A DNA stretch of 53,777 bases from Nitrospira sp. (GTDB lineage: Bacteria > Nitrospirota > Nitrospiria > Nitrospirales > Nitrospiraceae): the NCBI GenBank assembly GCA_030692565.1, contig JAUYAO010000051.1, forward strand, positions 1 to 53,777. Direction: 5' to 3'. This document shows positions 42,119-51,406 of the stretch, piece after piece. The notes below the pieces were generated by a model, which was not told the DNA's origin, did not search any database, and saw nothing but the letters and a program-made list of their open reading frames with translations. The position numbers were made by a program, and so were the translations under genes. Numbering within the stretch: position 1 is the stretch's first letter; every line of letters begins with the position of its first letter.

Positions 42119-45100
42119 TTGCCTCGCTACTCGAGTTTTCCCTTCGCCAGCGGATCCTCATTTTGGGGCTGGCCTGTCTCTTGTCTGTCGCGGGCCTCTG
42201 GGCCTTCCAATCGATTCCGATCGACGCCTATCCCGATGTGACCAATATCCAGGTGCAGGTGCTGACCGATGCGCCGGGACTGTCTCCGGTCGAAGTGGAA
42301 CGGTTCATTACCTATCCCCTCGAATTGCAGATGACCGGTCTACCGGGCTTGGCGGAGATCCGGTCCCTTTCAAAATTCGCCCTATCGCAGGTCACGGTCG
42401 TCTTCAACGACGATGTAGATATCTATTTCGCGCGCCAGTTGGTGCTTGAACGGATGATCGCGGCAAAAGAGCGGTTGCCCGAAGGGCTTGATCCGGTGAT
42501 GGCGCCTGTCAGCACCGGGTTGGGCGAGGTGTATCAATATTACGTCGAAGGGCCGGGTGCGGGCGCGACCGATCCCGCGATGGCCGAGGCGGAGTTGACC
42601 GATCAACGGACGCTCCAGGACTGGGTCTTGCGGCCGCTCCTCAAGAGCGTGCCCGGCGTCATCGATGTGAACGGCATGGGCGGGTTCGTCAAACAGTATC
42701 AGATCGTCGTGGAGCCGGCGAAGCTGCGAAAATACGATCTGACGCTGCACGATATTTATGATGCCGTGGCCAAGAACAACGCCAACGCCGGAGGCAATGT
42801 GCTGGAGCGCCATGCGGAGCGCGCGATCGTTCGCGGCCTTGGCCTCATCAAGACGGTGAGCGATATCGAATCCATCATCGTGAAGGAGGCCGGCGGTACA
42901 CCGGTGTTCGTGCGCGACGTCGCGGAAGTCCGCATCGGACACGCCGTGCGTCACGGCGCCGTGGTGCTCAACGGCGAGCGCGAGATCGTCACCGGGACGG
43001 TGCTCATGATCCGGGGCGGCAACGCCCGCCGGGTGGTCGAAGCCGTCAAGGCGAAGGTGGAGAACCTGCAGCAGGACCATGTTCTTCCGGCGGGTATGAA
43101 GATTCTTCCGTTTTACGACCGCATCGAGCTCGTGACGGCTGCGATCAATACAGTGCGGGACGCGTTGATCGAGGGGATTGTGCTGGTCGTCTTCGTGTTC
43201 TTCTTCTTTCTGGGCCATGTGCGCAGCGCTATCGTGGTCACGGCGGCGTTGATCGTCACCCCGCTGGCGACGTTCATCGTGATGGAACGGTTCGGACTCT
43301 CCGCCAATCTCATGACACTCGGCGGACTGGCCATCGCCATCGGCGAAATCGCGGACGGATCGCTGGTCGTGGTCGAGAACGTCTATCGCCACCTGGCCGA
43401 GAATCATGGGGCAGTGAAGAAGAGTAAGCTGGACGTCATTCTGCACGCCACGAAAGAGGTGGGCCGGCCGATTCTCTTCGGGATTCTGATCATTAGCGTG
43501 GTGTTCCTGCCGCTCCTGTCGCTCCAGGGGATGGAGGGAAAGATGTTTGCGCCGCTGGCGTATACCCTCGTGATCGCGCTGCTCGCGTCGGTGATCGTTA
43601 CGCTGACATTGTCGCCGGTGCTCGCCTCGATCATGCTGCGCGGGGATCATCCGGAAGAAACGCGCCTGACGAGCTGGATGAAGCAGCGCTATCGCCCGGT
43701 GTTGCAGTGGACGCTGGGTCATCGGAGTGCCGTGCTGGCTGGTTCCACGGCCATCGTGCTGGGCAGCCTTGCGCTGCTTCCGTTCGTCGGGCGCGAATTT
43801 ATCCCGCTGCTGGAAGAGGGCGCCCTGACGCCGCAGATCGTGCGGTTGCCGAGTGTGTCCCTGCCCGAATCCATCGAGATGGAGAAGCAGGCCCATAAGG
43901 CGATGCTGGAATTTCCTGAAGTGCGGATGGCCGTGAGCAAGATCGGACGGCCTGACATCGCGTTCGGGCCGGAAGAACCGAACGAAAGCGATCCGATCGT
44001 CTCGCTTCGTGACCGGAGCACGTGGACGACCGCGACCACTCAGCCGAAATTGACCGACGCGATCAGAAACAAGCTGGCGGAGATTCCTGGGATTTCCGTG
44101 CTGATGAGCCAGCCCATCCAGGAACGGGTGGACGAGCTCATTTCTGGAATCAGGACGATGTGCGCGATCAAGCTCTACGGAGCGGATCTCGATGTGCTGC
44201 ACGATAAGGCGGAGGAGATCGCAGCCTTGATGCAGCAGATCAAAGGCGTAAAAGACATCAAGGTCGAGCAGATTGCCGGCCAGCCCTATCTGACGATCGA
44301 CATCGACCGCCAGAAGATCGCCCGTTTCGGCATCAATGTGGCCGATGTGCAGGAGATCATTGCCACCGCCATCGGCGGCAGGGCCGCGACTCAAGTGTAC
44401 GAAGGCGAGCGGCGATTCCAATTGACCCTCCGGTTTCCCGAAGCGCAGCGCAACAGTGTGGCGACGATCGGTGAGATTCGGGTGAAAGCCGCTTCCGGCG
44501 CGCTCATTCCCATGAGCGAGTTGGGGACCATCGAGATGCGGGAGGGGCCGCTCCGGATCAGCCGCGAACAGGTCACCCGTCGTATCTTCATTGGATTCAA
44601 TGTCGTGGGGCGCGACATCGGCAGTGTGGTGGATGAAGGGCGTAAAACACTGGCGTCGCAGCTTCGCCTGCCGGAAGGGTACCGGGTGACGTGGGGCGGC
44701 GCGTTCGAGAACATGGAACGGGCCAATGCGCGGCTGCTGATCGTCGTGCCGGTCACGCTCGGACTCGTGTTTTTTCTGCTCTTCTGGGCCTTCCATTCCC
44801 TGCGGTACGCGACATTGATCATTATGAATCTCCCGTTTGCCTTGATCGGGGGCGTCGTGTCCCTGTGGCTCTCCGGGCAATACTTGAGTGTGCCGGCGTC
44901 GATCGGCTTCATTGAGCTGTTCGGCCTGGCGGTGGGGAACGGGATCGTACTGGTGTCCTATATCAATCAGTTGCGCAATGAGGGGGCGCCGCTGGAGGAT
45001 GCGATCATCACCGGTTGCAGCCTGCGGTTTCGTCCCGTGGTGATGACGATGATGACCACATTGCTCGGGCTTCTCCCGCTCGCTCTCGCGCAAGGTATCG

Positions 45101-45246
45101 GTGCGGAGGTGCAACGGCCGCTCGCTACCGTCGTCATTGGCGGGCTTTTCACCTCGACCGCGCTCACGCTGGTGGTGTTGCCTGCTCTCTATCGAAGGTT
45201 TGCAGAAAAAGAAGTGGGGAAGGAGCATGCGCCGGAGTGGGTGTGA
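42115..45246 (+). CDS. Heavy-metal-efflux RND pump (CusA/CzcA family)
   Basis: 1043 residues, the usual length. Twelve helices are expected, with two large periplasmic loops. The fourth-helix proton relay reads IGEIADGSLVVVEN, with Asp414 and Glu421 kept but the first Asp of zinc/cobalt-type pumps replaced by Ala, as in copper/silver and other groups. It is coupled to the membrane-fusion protein by ATGA overlap. The pump takes metal from periplasm or cytosol and drives it through an outer-membrane channel using protons. The channel gene is not adjacent; a TolC-family start lies 8 kb downstream. Metal specificity is not assigned. Confidence 0.92.
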   Translation: MIASLLEFSLRQRILILGLACLLSVAGLWAFQSIPIDAYPDVTNIQVQVLTDAPGLSPVEVERFITYPLELQMTGLPGLAEIRSLSKFALSQVTVVFNDDVDIYFARQLVLERMIAAKERLPEGLDPVMAPVSTGLGEVYQYYVEGPGAGATDPAMAEAELTDQRTLQDWVLRPLLKSVPGVIDVNGMGGFVKQYQIVVEPAKLRKYDLTLHDIYDAVAKNNANAGGNVLERHAERAIVRGLGLIKTVSDIESIIVKEAGGTPVFVRDVAEVRIGHAVRHGAVVLNGEREIVTGTVLMIRGGNARRVVEAVKAKVENLQQDHVLPAGMKILPFYDRIELVTAAINTVRDALIEGIVLVVFVFFFFLGHVRSAIVVTAALIVTPLATFIVMERFGLSANLMTLGGLAIAIGEIADGSLVVVENVYRHLAENHGAVKKSKLDVILHATKEVGRPILFGILIISVVFLPLLSLQGMEGKMFAPLAYTLVIALLASVIVTLTLSPVLASIMLRGDHPEETRLTSWMKQRYRPVLQWTLGHRSAVLAGSTAIVLGSLALLPFVGREFIPLLEEGALTPQIVRLPSVSLPESIEMEKQAHKAMLEFPEVRMAVSKIGRPDIAFGPEEPNESDPIVSLRDRSTWTTATTQPKLTDAIRNKLAEIPGISVLMSQPIQERVDELISGIRTMCAIKLYGADLDVLHDKAEEIAALMQQIKGVKDIKVEQIAGQPYLTIDIDRQKIARFGINVADVQEIIATAIGGRAATQVYEGERRFQLTLRFPEAQRNSVATIGEIRVKAASGALIPMSELGTIEMREGPLRISREQVTRRIFIGFNVVGRDIGSVVDEGRKTLASQLRLPEGYRVTWGGAFENMERANARLLIVVPVTLGLVFFLLFWAFHSLRYATLIIMNLPFALIGGVVSLWLSGQYLSVPASIGFIELFGLAVGNGIVLVSYINQLRNEGAPLEDAIITGCSLRFRPVVMTMMTTLLGLLPLALAQGIGAEVQRPLATVVIGGLFTSTALTLVVLPALYRRFAEKEVGKEHAPEWV

Positions 45247-45257
45247 ACGGGGTGGCA

Positions 45258-45415
45258 ATGATCTGGCTGACCTTTGTGTGTGGTGCGGTCGTGATTGTCC
45301 CTGCCGGGACGAGGCTCTCGCGGTATGGAGATGAGATTGCCGAGTTGACGGGATTTGGGGCGGTCATGGATCGGCGTCGTGTTGGTCGCCGGTGCCACCT
45401 CGCTGCCTCCCTTCT
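45258..45415 (+). pseudogene. Truncated, frameshifted Na+/Ca2+ exchanger copy
   Basis: An ATG at 45258 opens with MIWLTFVCGAVVIVPAGTRLSRYGDEIAELTG, matching the N-terminus of the exchanger at 51407 almost codon for codon; about 70 bases are near identical. An extra T near 45350 shifts the frame, after which WIGVVLVAGATSLP continues the match in the next frame. Similarity stops near 45415, about 50 codons in. It sits 11 bases after the efflux pump stop. A remnant of duplication or recombination with the downstream gene. Confidence 0.75.
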
Positions 45416-45773
45416 TTTCAGAATTGCCAAAATGGTTTTTCAACAGCCTGCCAGAATCTCGCGGTTGGACACGCTGCTGTAGCGATCTCTTCGAGGAACA
45501 GCGCCAAGAGTGCGGTGTTCTGCCCCCGTATAGCTTGCCTACTGTGGCTAAATGTCCCCCTCGTCTCACAGTGAGCATGGCGAGTGGTGTGAAACATTAG
45601 GAAGTCTCAAGCCGGTTGTGTCGCAGCGAGCAAGGCATTGCTCTTGCTGGCCTTGAACTGTGCGATATTGCCGTGTCTCGCTCACATGACGGATTCAGGC
45701 CGGAGTCAATCAGGCTGCAGGGGTGGAGTGGCGTGTCGTAATGCGCGATCACACGTAAGGAGGGGCAAGAGAG
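45416..45773. other. Non-coding debris after the exchanger remnant
   Basis: No supported gene. A short stem GAGCAA/TTGCTC near 45628-45643 is the only structure noticed. The codon pattern of the former exchanger is lost. Confidence 0.35.
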
Positions 45774-46034
45774 ATGGAACAGCCCAAGAAAAGCGACGGC
45801 TGGCTCGTTTCATTTTTCCGCGAGGTGATTAGCATGCCTCGTCGGCATGTGCTCGTGTTTCTTGTCGCGACCCTGCTGCTCGTCGTCGTAGAAGTCGAGT
45901 TGGTCGAGGGGTGGCACCTTGTCCATCTCGTGGAACTTGTGGGCGTGATGGTCTTTCTCTACCTCCTGTGGGCCGCTTGGCGAGTGCGGCGTGAAAGGAC
46001 CAAGCCCCGCCATCTGTCGACCAAGAGCGAGTAG
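45774..46034 (+). CDS. Small inner-membrane protein
   Basis: 86 residues with a good AAGGAGG site upstream. It has two hydrophobic helices (about 25-44 and 50-69, rich in Val/Leu), a basic N-terminus and a positively charged tail (RVRRERTKPRHLSTKSE). It lies within a group of stress and metal genes. The family is not recognised. Likely inner membrane, with both ends cytosolic. Confidence 0.65.
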   Translation: MEQPKKSDGWLVSFFREVISMPRRHVLVFLVATLLLVVVEVELVEGWHLVHLVELVGVMVFLYLLWAAWRVRRERTKPRHLSTKSE

Positions 46035-46100
46035 GAAACTGAACACCCCTATTCGTAGGTAAGAATCACCATTTAATTCTTAGGGAGGGATAACAACGCC

Positions 46101-46388
46101 ATGACAGCTATTCAGAAAACAACAGGAACGACAGGGGCAAAGCAGTTGCGCCAGACACAGCATGATCGAGAAAAAGAGGGGAAGGGGCGTACGCAAGACA
46201 AGTCGGGAACCGCTCGTGGAGTTGCTAGCGGGAATCCCATCGAGCTACCCAATGGCATGTGGGAACGGATCGCGATGAAAAGCTACGAGTTTTGGGAACA
46301 ACGCGGGTGCCGCGAGGGCCATGACCTCCAGGATTGGTTCGACGCGGAGGCCATCGTGATGGATGAGATCCATGAAGCCCGCGAGTGA
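46101..46388 (+). CDS. DUF2934 small protein
   Basis: 95 residues. The C-terminal 45 residues carry the DUF2934 pattern: IAMKSYEFWEQRG, then GHDLQDWFDAEAIV. The N-terminal half is polar and low-complexity (Gln/Lys/Gly), probably disordered. DUF2934 proteins are small soluble proteins often near stress genes; function unknown. A GGGAGGGA ribosome site is preceded by a small inverted repeat (TAAGAAT/ATTCTTA, 46060-46082) that could mask it. Confidence 0.75.
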   Translation: MTAIQKTTGTTGAKQLRQTQHDREKEGKGRTQDKSGTARGVASGNPIELPNGMWERIAMKSYEFWEQRGCREGHDLQDWFDAEAIVMDEIHEARE

Positions 46389-46560
46389 TACGCCCGCAGT
46401 ATGGACGATGCTCTTGCTGCAATTATTCGGACGAGCGGCCAGGGGCGAGGGGTGACGAGAAGGAGTTTCTTCTCTCTCGCCTCGTGCCACGTGCCCCTCG
46501 CCCGGCGTCGATGCGAGGTCGTCACGAACCGTTAGGAATTATGCAGGTGAGGCGAACACC

Positions 46561-46773
46561 ATGCTTCGTAATGCGGAAGTCGTGGAACGATGGAGCAGGG
46601 TCATCGGCGGACTCATCCTGATGGTCCTCGGGATCACGCTGCCCATTCCGTTCTGGGTTGAAGAAATCGCGGAGACCATCGGGTTGCTTTCAGCGGTCTC
46701 CGGGGCCGTGGGGTATTGTCCGGTGAAGCGCCTGTATTCGCGGAGAGGGCAAAAGCCTGGGTCATCAAGTTAG
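46561..46773 (+). CDS. DUF2892 family inner-membrane protein
   Basis: 70 residues. Two hydrophobic segments span about 14-30 and 38-55, and the ending VSGAVGYCPVKRLYSRRG is the DUF2892 signature. The family (the membrane part of YgaP-like proteins) is often near sulfur transfer or stress functions. It is full length for a stand-alone DUF2892. Role here not known; it lies in the metal/stress gene cluster. Confidence 0.75.
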   Translation: MLRNAEVVERWSRVIGGLILMVLGITLPIPFWVEEIAETIGLLSAVSGAVGYCPVKRLYSRRGQKPGSSS

Positions 46774-46843
46774 GGTGTCGGCGCAGCGTGCAGCGATGAC
46801 CGTATCTTCCACCAGGCCCCTGTGTTGGATCCGGCAGAGGTGA

Positions 46844-46933
46844 ATGTCCATGAAACAGTTACCGATTAAGCGGATCTTGCTGGCCACCGATTTTTCAGGA
46901 TGCGCGGAGCAGGCGCTCGAGTACGCCGCTAAT
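46844..46933 (+). pseudogene. Universal stress protein (UspA) N-terminal stub
   Basis: From the ATG at 46844 the first 29 codons, including IKRILLATDFSGCAEQALEYAA, are a perfect UspA opening (nucleotide-binding strand and first helix). After that the sequence is unrelated and the next real gene begins at 46968. There is no remaining UspA body. It differs from the intact UspA-type gene at 50452. A truncated gene rather than a functional short form. Confidence 0.7.
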
Positions 46934-46967
46934 ACCGGGCATCAAACCGATATCCGGAAAGGACATT

Positions 46968-47333
46968 ATGCTCAGGAATCTTGGCATCACCATAGCCGTG
47001 CTTACCATCGTCCTGTCGAGTTCCTGGACCGTGGCCCAAATCAGGCCGGGACATCCCGATCGAGGAGAGGTGGTCTACAAAGAACAGTGCGTCCGGTGCC
47101 ACGGGCGGACGGGCGACGGCAATGGGCCTGACGCGCAGAACCTCATCGTGCGGCCGACCGATTTTCATACGGAGCGGTCGCGCGCGAAGACCGATTTTGA
47201 ACTCCTGATCGCGATCTCGAACGGCGTGCTGTTCAGCCCGATGCATGCCTGGCGTGGCCGGCTGAAAGACGAGGAGATGATGGACGTGATTCAGTACGTG
47301 CGGGCCTTGGCGCCCGCCGGGCCGCATCTGTGA
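46968..47333 (+). CDS. Periplasmic monohaem cytochrome c
   Basis: 121 residues with GGAAAGGA seven bases before the ATG. The signal peptide is residues 1-23. Haem attachment CVRCH is at 41-45. The sixth ligand is probably Met92 in SPMHAW. The C-terminal helix is DVIQYVRALAP. It has the class I plan of the protein at 13058 but only about a third similar by eye, so separate in origin. It carries electrons in the periplasm; partner not known. It starts in the former UspA gene's space. Confidence 0.9.
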   Translation: MLRNLGITIAVLTIVLSSSWTVAQIRPGHPDRGEVVYKEQCVRCHGRTGDGNGPDAQNLIVRPTDFHTERSRAKTDFELLIAISNGVLFSPMHAWRGRLKDEEMMDVIQYVRALAPAGPHL

Positions 47334-47467
47334 GAGCGAAGGCGGTCATCCGGACGATGCGTGTCGTGTGTATGACCGTGCGGATGGGCCGTTTCAGGCT
47401 TGCATAGGAGACGGAGATGCAGTTGCGGCGCATCCGTGATGAGGGGAGGGGAGAAAGGAAACCTGCA

Positions 47468-48865
47468 ATGAACGCACGTTTGCTCCGTCCTGGGCTTCGA
47501 GCGACCCATCTCGCTATCATCGGGCTCTTGAGCCTGTTGACGCTGGGTGTTGCGCCGAGCGCCTCACGCGCTGGATCCGTGGTCTATGTGATTCCGGTCG
47601 AGGGCGTCATCGACCTAGGCCTGGCGCCGTTTGTGGAGCGCGTGCTGGATGAAGCGACCGCAGCCGGCGCCTCAGCGGTGATTCTCGAGATTGACACGTT
47701 CGGCGGGCGTGTGGATGGCGCCGTCCTTATCCGCGATGCCCTGCTCCGATCGAAGGTCCGGACCGTCGCGTTCGTGAATAAGCGGGCCATCTCGGCGGGC
47801 GCGCTGATTAGTCTGGCTGCTGAAACCATCGTCATGGCCGAGGGCGGCACGATCGGCGCCGCCACGCCGGTTCAGATCGGTTTGCCTGGCGCGCCGGCGC
47901 AGCCGGTCGAGGAGAAAACCGTCTCGTATATGCGGAAGGAGTTCCGCGCCACGGCGGAGAGCCGCAAACGGCCGCCGGACTTGGCTGAAGCGATGGTGGA
48001 TGCGGATGTGGAGATTCCAGGGGTCATCGCGAAGGGCAAACTGTTGACGTTGACGACGGAGGAAGCGTTGCAGCAGAAGCTGGCGGACTTTCGCGCCGAC
48101 AGCCTGGATGCCGTGCTCAAGACGCTTAATCTCTCCGATGCGGAGATTCGCCGCGCGTCGGAAACCTGGGCGGAATCGCTGGTGCGGGTCCTCACGCACC
48201 CGGTCGTCAGTTCGATTTTGATTGCCGTCGGGATGCTCGGCATCATCGTGGAAATTCAGAGCCCCGGGTTCGGGGTGCCGGGCGTTATCGGGCTAACGAG
48301 CCTCGCGCTGTTCTTGTGGGGGCATTGGTTGGTCCGTTTAGCGGGCTGGGAAGAAGTGCTGCTCATCGGGATCGGGCTCATTCTGTTGGTGATCGAAATA
48401 TTTCTGCTGCCGGGCTTCGGACTATTCGGGGCGCTTGGCATTGCGGCGCTTCTCGGGGGACTTGGCCTGAGCCTCGTCGGGACGGGCGCGACCTGGGCCG
48501 TCGTCCTCTATGCGCTGGGACAGGTGATCGCCGCCGTACTGTTGGCCGCCGTGCTGGCTCTCGCGTTGCTGCGGGTTGTGCCGCGCCTGCCCTTTGGCCG
48601 GAAGCTCATTTTAGACACCGCGTTGCCGGCCGCGGTGGGGTATGCCTCCCAGCCGGAATCGGACAGCCGATGGCTCGGCACGCGCGGGACCGCCGCTTCG
48701 ACATTGCGACCGGCGGGGGTTGCCCATTTCGACCACGAGCGCGTGGACGTCGTCACCGAAGGCGAATACATCGAAGCCGGCGGCGCCATTGAAGTCATTC
48801 GAGTGGAGGGCAATCGGATTGTGGTGCGGCGCCTGGCGCCGGATGGTGAAAGGAGCGAGTCATGA
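47468..48865 (+). CDS. nfeD: NfeD-type membrane protease (long form with ClpP-like domain)
   Basis: 465 residues from the ATG at 47468 with AAAGGAAA upstream. A signal-like helix (about 13-33) leads to a periplasmic ClpP/SppA-like serine protease domain (about 38-230), with nucleophile Ser109 in AISAGAL and a candidate base Lys150. Four or five membrane helices (about 240-380) follow, then a cytosolic OB (NfeD) domain (about 390-460). Long NfeD proteins cleave membrane-associated substrates and work with flotillin or stomatin partners. The next gene encodes such a flotillin and overlaps by four bases. Confidence 0.9.
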   Translation: MNARLLRPGLRATHLAIIGLLSLLTLGVAPSASRAGSVVYVIPVEGVIDLGLAPFVERVLDEATAAGASAVILEIDTFGGRVDGAVLIRDALLRSKVRTVAFVNKRAISAGALISLAAETIVMAEGGTIGAATPVQIGLPGAPAQPVEEKTVSYMRKEFRATAESRKRPPDLAEAMVDADVEIPGVIAKGKLLTLTTEEALQQKLADFRADSLDAVLKTLNLSDAEIRRASETWAESLVRVLTHPVVSSILIAVGMLGIIVEIQSPGFGVPGVIGLTSLALFLWGHWLVRLAGWEEVLLIGIGLILLVIEIFLLPGFGLFGALGIAALLGGLGLSLVGTGATWAVVLYALGQVIAAVLLAAVLALALLRVVPRLPFGRKLILDTALPAAVGYASQPESDSRWLGTRGTAASTLRPAGVAHFDHERVDVVTEGEYIEAGGAIEVIRVEGNRIVVRRLAPDGERSES

Positions 48866-49854
48866 GCGAACTAGAAACCGGCCTGTTGGGGATTCTGACG
48901 ACCTTTATAGTGATCGTGGCGGGAACGGCGCTGCTGTTGTACCTGATTCCGCTCCGCCTGTGGATCGCCGCCTGGGCCTCCGGCGCCTATGTTGGGCTGT
49001 TGACCCTCATTGGGATGCGTCTCCGGCGGGTGCCGCCCGGGACAGTGGTGACCGCGCGTATCAGCGCGGTGAAGGCCGGCCTGACCATTCCGCTGAACGA
49101 TCTGGAAGCCCACTATCTGGCCGGCGGCAACGTGGTGAACGTCGTCCTCGCGATGATCTCCGCCGACAAGGCGAATATCTCGATGCCGTTCAAGCGGGCG
49201 GCGGCCATCGACTTGGCCGGGCGCGACGTGCTGGGAGCGGTCAAGATGTCGGTCCTCCCCAAGGTGATCGAAACGCCGCGCATCGCCGCGGTTGCGAAAG
49301 ACGGCATTCAGCTCCACGCGATCTGCCGCGTGACGGTCCGGACGAATCTCGACCGGCTGGTGGGCGGAGCGGGCGAGGAGACGGTGCTCGCCCGGGTGGG
49401 CGAAGGGATCGTGAGCACGATCGGCTCGGCGGAGACTCACAAAAATGTGCTGGAGAATCCCGATCACATCTCCAAGCATGTCTTGGCGAAAGGGCTGGAC
49501 GCGGGGACGGCCTTCGAGATTCTGTCGATCGATATCGCGGACATCGACGTCGGCGAGAACATCGGCGCAAAGTTGCAGATCGATCAGGCCGACGCCGACA
49601 AGCAAATCGCCCAGGCGAGAGCCGAGCAACGGCGCGCCATGGCCGTCGCGCTGGAGCAGGAAATGCGCGCGAAGGTGGTGGAAGCTGAGGCCGAAGTGCC
49701 GAAGGCTATGGCCGAGGCCTTTCGTCAGGGGAATCTGGGCATCATGGACTATTACCGGATGAAGAACGTGCAAGCGGACACCTCCATGCGCGAGGCCATT
49801 GCAGGGACGGGCGAAGAGTCGCCCGGAGGAACCGAGAAGGGGGACCGCCCATGA
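48862..49854 (+). CDS. floA: Flotillin-like protein FloA
   Basis: 330 residues; the start overlaps the NfeD stop in ATGA. N-terminal membrane segments (about 10-52) precede an SPFH domain (about 55-240) with [12 protein letters not shown] and a heptad-rich C-terminal helix with repeated EA/AE pairs (about 255-305). FloA organises membrane microdomains with NfeD-type partners. Its length and start match the FloA family, not band-7 stomatins. It couples translationally to the following short gene. Confidence 0.92.
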   Translation: MSELETGLLGILTTFIVIVAGTALLLYLIPLRLWIAAWASGAYVGLLTLIGMRLRRVPPGTVVTARISAVKAGLTIPLNDLEAHYLAGGNVVNVVLAMISADKANISMPFKRAAAIDLAGRDVLGAVKMSVLPKVIETPRIAAVAKDGIQLHAICRVTVRTNLDRLVGGAGEETVLARVGEGIVSTIGSAETHKNVLENPDHISKHVLAKGLDAGTAFEILSIDIADIDVGENIGAKLQIDQADADKQIAQARAEQRRAMAVALEQEMRAKVVEAEAEVPKAMAEAFRQGNLGIMDYYRMKNVQADTSMREAIAGTGEESPGGTEKGDRP

Positions 49855-50201
49855 GCCTCGATCAGCTATTCATCACGTTCTTGATCGCCCTGGTGGTCTT
49901 CATCAATATCGTCCTGCCGATGCTCAGGCGGGCGGCGCCAGAGGCGCAACAAGACGAGGGAGCCGAGGATGCGGAGCCGATCGTGCCTGCCGCTTCGGTG
50001 GAGAGACAGATCGTACCGGTCGAGAAGGCCCGGATCCGGCCGTCTCAAGATCGGCACCATCGTCCCTTGCGGGCATCGGTGATCACGCGAAAACAGGACG
50101 TTCGACCAATGATGCTTCGCGAAGCGCGCCGCGGCATGGTGCTGATGGCGGTACTCGGTCCCTGCCGGGGGGTGGAGCGGTCAGCCTTACCGGGTGAGTA
50201 G
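49851..50201 (+). CDS. Small membrane protein, third gene of the NfeD/FloA operon
   Basis: 116 residues, ATGA overlap with floA. One N-terminal helix (about 5-24, [20 protein letters not shown]) and an acidic then basic tail. No domain is recognised. Coupling to NfeD and FloA suggests a helper of the microdomain complex. The C-terminal 50 residues look less structured and might be exchangeable. Confidence 0.65.
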   Translation: MSLDQLFITFLIALVVFINIVLPMLRRAAPEAQQDEGAEDAEPIVPAASVERQIVPVEKARIRPSQDRHHRPLRASVITRKQDVRPMMLREARRGMVLMAVLGPCRGVERSALPGE

Positions 50202-50291
50202 GATGAGCGCCTGAGTCCGGCCTTGCCCTTCATTCGGTGCGGGGCCTGTCACGAGGATTGAGAAGGGAGGTGGACGGGTGTCTGTTGCGCT

Positions 50292-50316
50292 AGGCCGCAA
50301 TGCGGACCGCCTTTTT
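50292..50316 (+). terminator. Weak terminator after the NfeD/FloA operon
   Basis: AGGC and CGC arms pair with GCG and GCCT around an AAT loop with a four-base bulge, followed by TTTTTG. It is 90 bases after the operon's last stop. The structure is modest. The remaining 50202-50451 interval shows no gene. Confidence 0.35.
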
Positions 50317-50451
50317 GATCAGTCTTTGTTGCCAGATCAGTCGCAGGTGAGGGGCGAGGGAGGAGGATTAGGATGAAGCTGGATAGGCTTATGGGACGGC
50401 CGGCCGTGATGGGGAGATGAGCGGAGTCTGCTTTACACGGGAGAATAGGCG

Positions 50452-51372
50452 ATGAAAGTTGTGATTGCGCTGGACCGGTCTCGGCATGCTCGTGCGGCGA
50501 TGCAGTTGCTCCAGCAGCTGCGCTGGCCGGCCGGATCGGTTGTGACTCTGCTTCATGTATTAGAAATCGTCACCATCTCCGGTGGCTGGCAGCTCCACTA
50601 CCATCCTGAGTTATGGAAGCAGTTTGTGGGGGAACGGAAAAAAGTGTTCGGAAACGCTCAACGTTTTCTGGAGAGAATGGAAGCGCTGGTGCGTCCCGGC
50701 AGCGTCCGATTGGATGCGATGGTTAAATGGGGTCTGCCGCTGACAGGGATCATCGATGTCCTGAAAAAACAGCAGGCAGACCTGGTCGTCGTGGGCTCTC
50801 GCGGGCTCTCCGGTGTGCGACGATTCCTGCTTGGAAGCGTGAGCGAGGGTGTGCTCCATTCGGCGCCTTGCTCGGTCCTGATCAGCCGAGGATCACGGAA
50901 GCGAGGCGCACAGCCGTCAGTCAAAGGCCTCAGGATCCTGTTGGCGGTCGATGAATCCGATCACGCGTTGGCGGCCGCACGATGGCTTCGAGCGCTGCGT
51001 CTATCGGCGGCGGAGGTGACCATTCTGCACGTCGTTGGGCCACCAGGCGATGGGACATCCCAGCTGCTGACTCTGACGGCACCGAAATTTCGTGAGGCCG
51101 CACAGGCCATGATTCGTGTGACAAAGGAGCGGGGGAGGCAGGTGTTGGGGCGGATGCGAAAGCTCGTGGCGCATCGCGGGCTGACCGTTCATCCAGCATT
51201 GGTCGAAGGCCATCCAGCCGAAGAAATCATTCGAGCCGCCCAGCGGACCCATGCTGATCTGGTAATCCTCGGATCACGGGGTATGACGGGGTTGAAGGGC
51301 GCGTTCCTCGGCAGTGTGTCACGGAAGGTGGTGCGGCATGCACCCTGTTCGGTGCTGGTGGTGAAAAGCTGA
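50452..51372 (+). CDS. Tandem universal stress protein (two UspA domains)
   Basis: 306 residues, two UspA units (about 1-148 and 158-306). Each has an ATP-binding G-x2-G-x9-G-S: GSRGLSGVRRFLLGSVS in the first and GSRGMTGLKGAFLGSVS in the second. Both also have an AxD start strand (VIALDRS; LAVDESD). Tandem Usp proteins bind ATP and respond to stress or starvation. The first domain keeps more insertions. It is 34 bases upstream of the exchanger gene and may be co-transcribed with it. Confidence 0.9.
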   Translation: MKVVIALDRSRHARAAMQLLQQLRWPAGSVVTLLHVLEIVTISGGWQLHYHPELWKQFVGERKKVFGNAQRFLERMEALVRPGSVRLDAMVKWGLPLTGIIDVLKKQQADLVVVGSRGLSGVRRFLLGSVSEGVLHSAPCSVLISRGSRKRGAQPSVKGLRILLAVDESDHALAAARWLRALRLSAAEVTILHVVGPPGDGTSQLLTLTAPKFREAAQAMIRVTKERGRQVLGRMRKLVAHRGLTVHPALVEGHPAEEIIRAAQRTHADLVILGSRGMTGLKGAFLGSVSRKVVRHAPCSVLVVKS

Positions 51373-51406
51373 GGCTGATGAGCATTGATTTGGCAGGAGA
51401 TACGCG

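Noticed and set aside
42382-45258. A 958-codon open frame on the minus strand opposite the RND pump
   Set aside because: It mirrors the codons of the pump gene, is Arg/His-rich, has no ribosome site or domain, and is a GC-rich shadow.
46968-47333. Reading the UspA stub as a fusion with the cytochrome gene
   Set aside because: The cytochrome has its own ribosome site, signal peptide and frame; UspA similarity ends before it.
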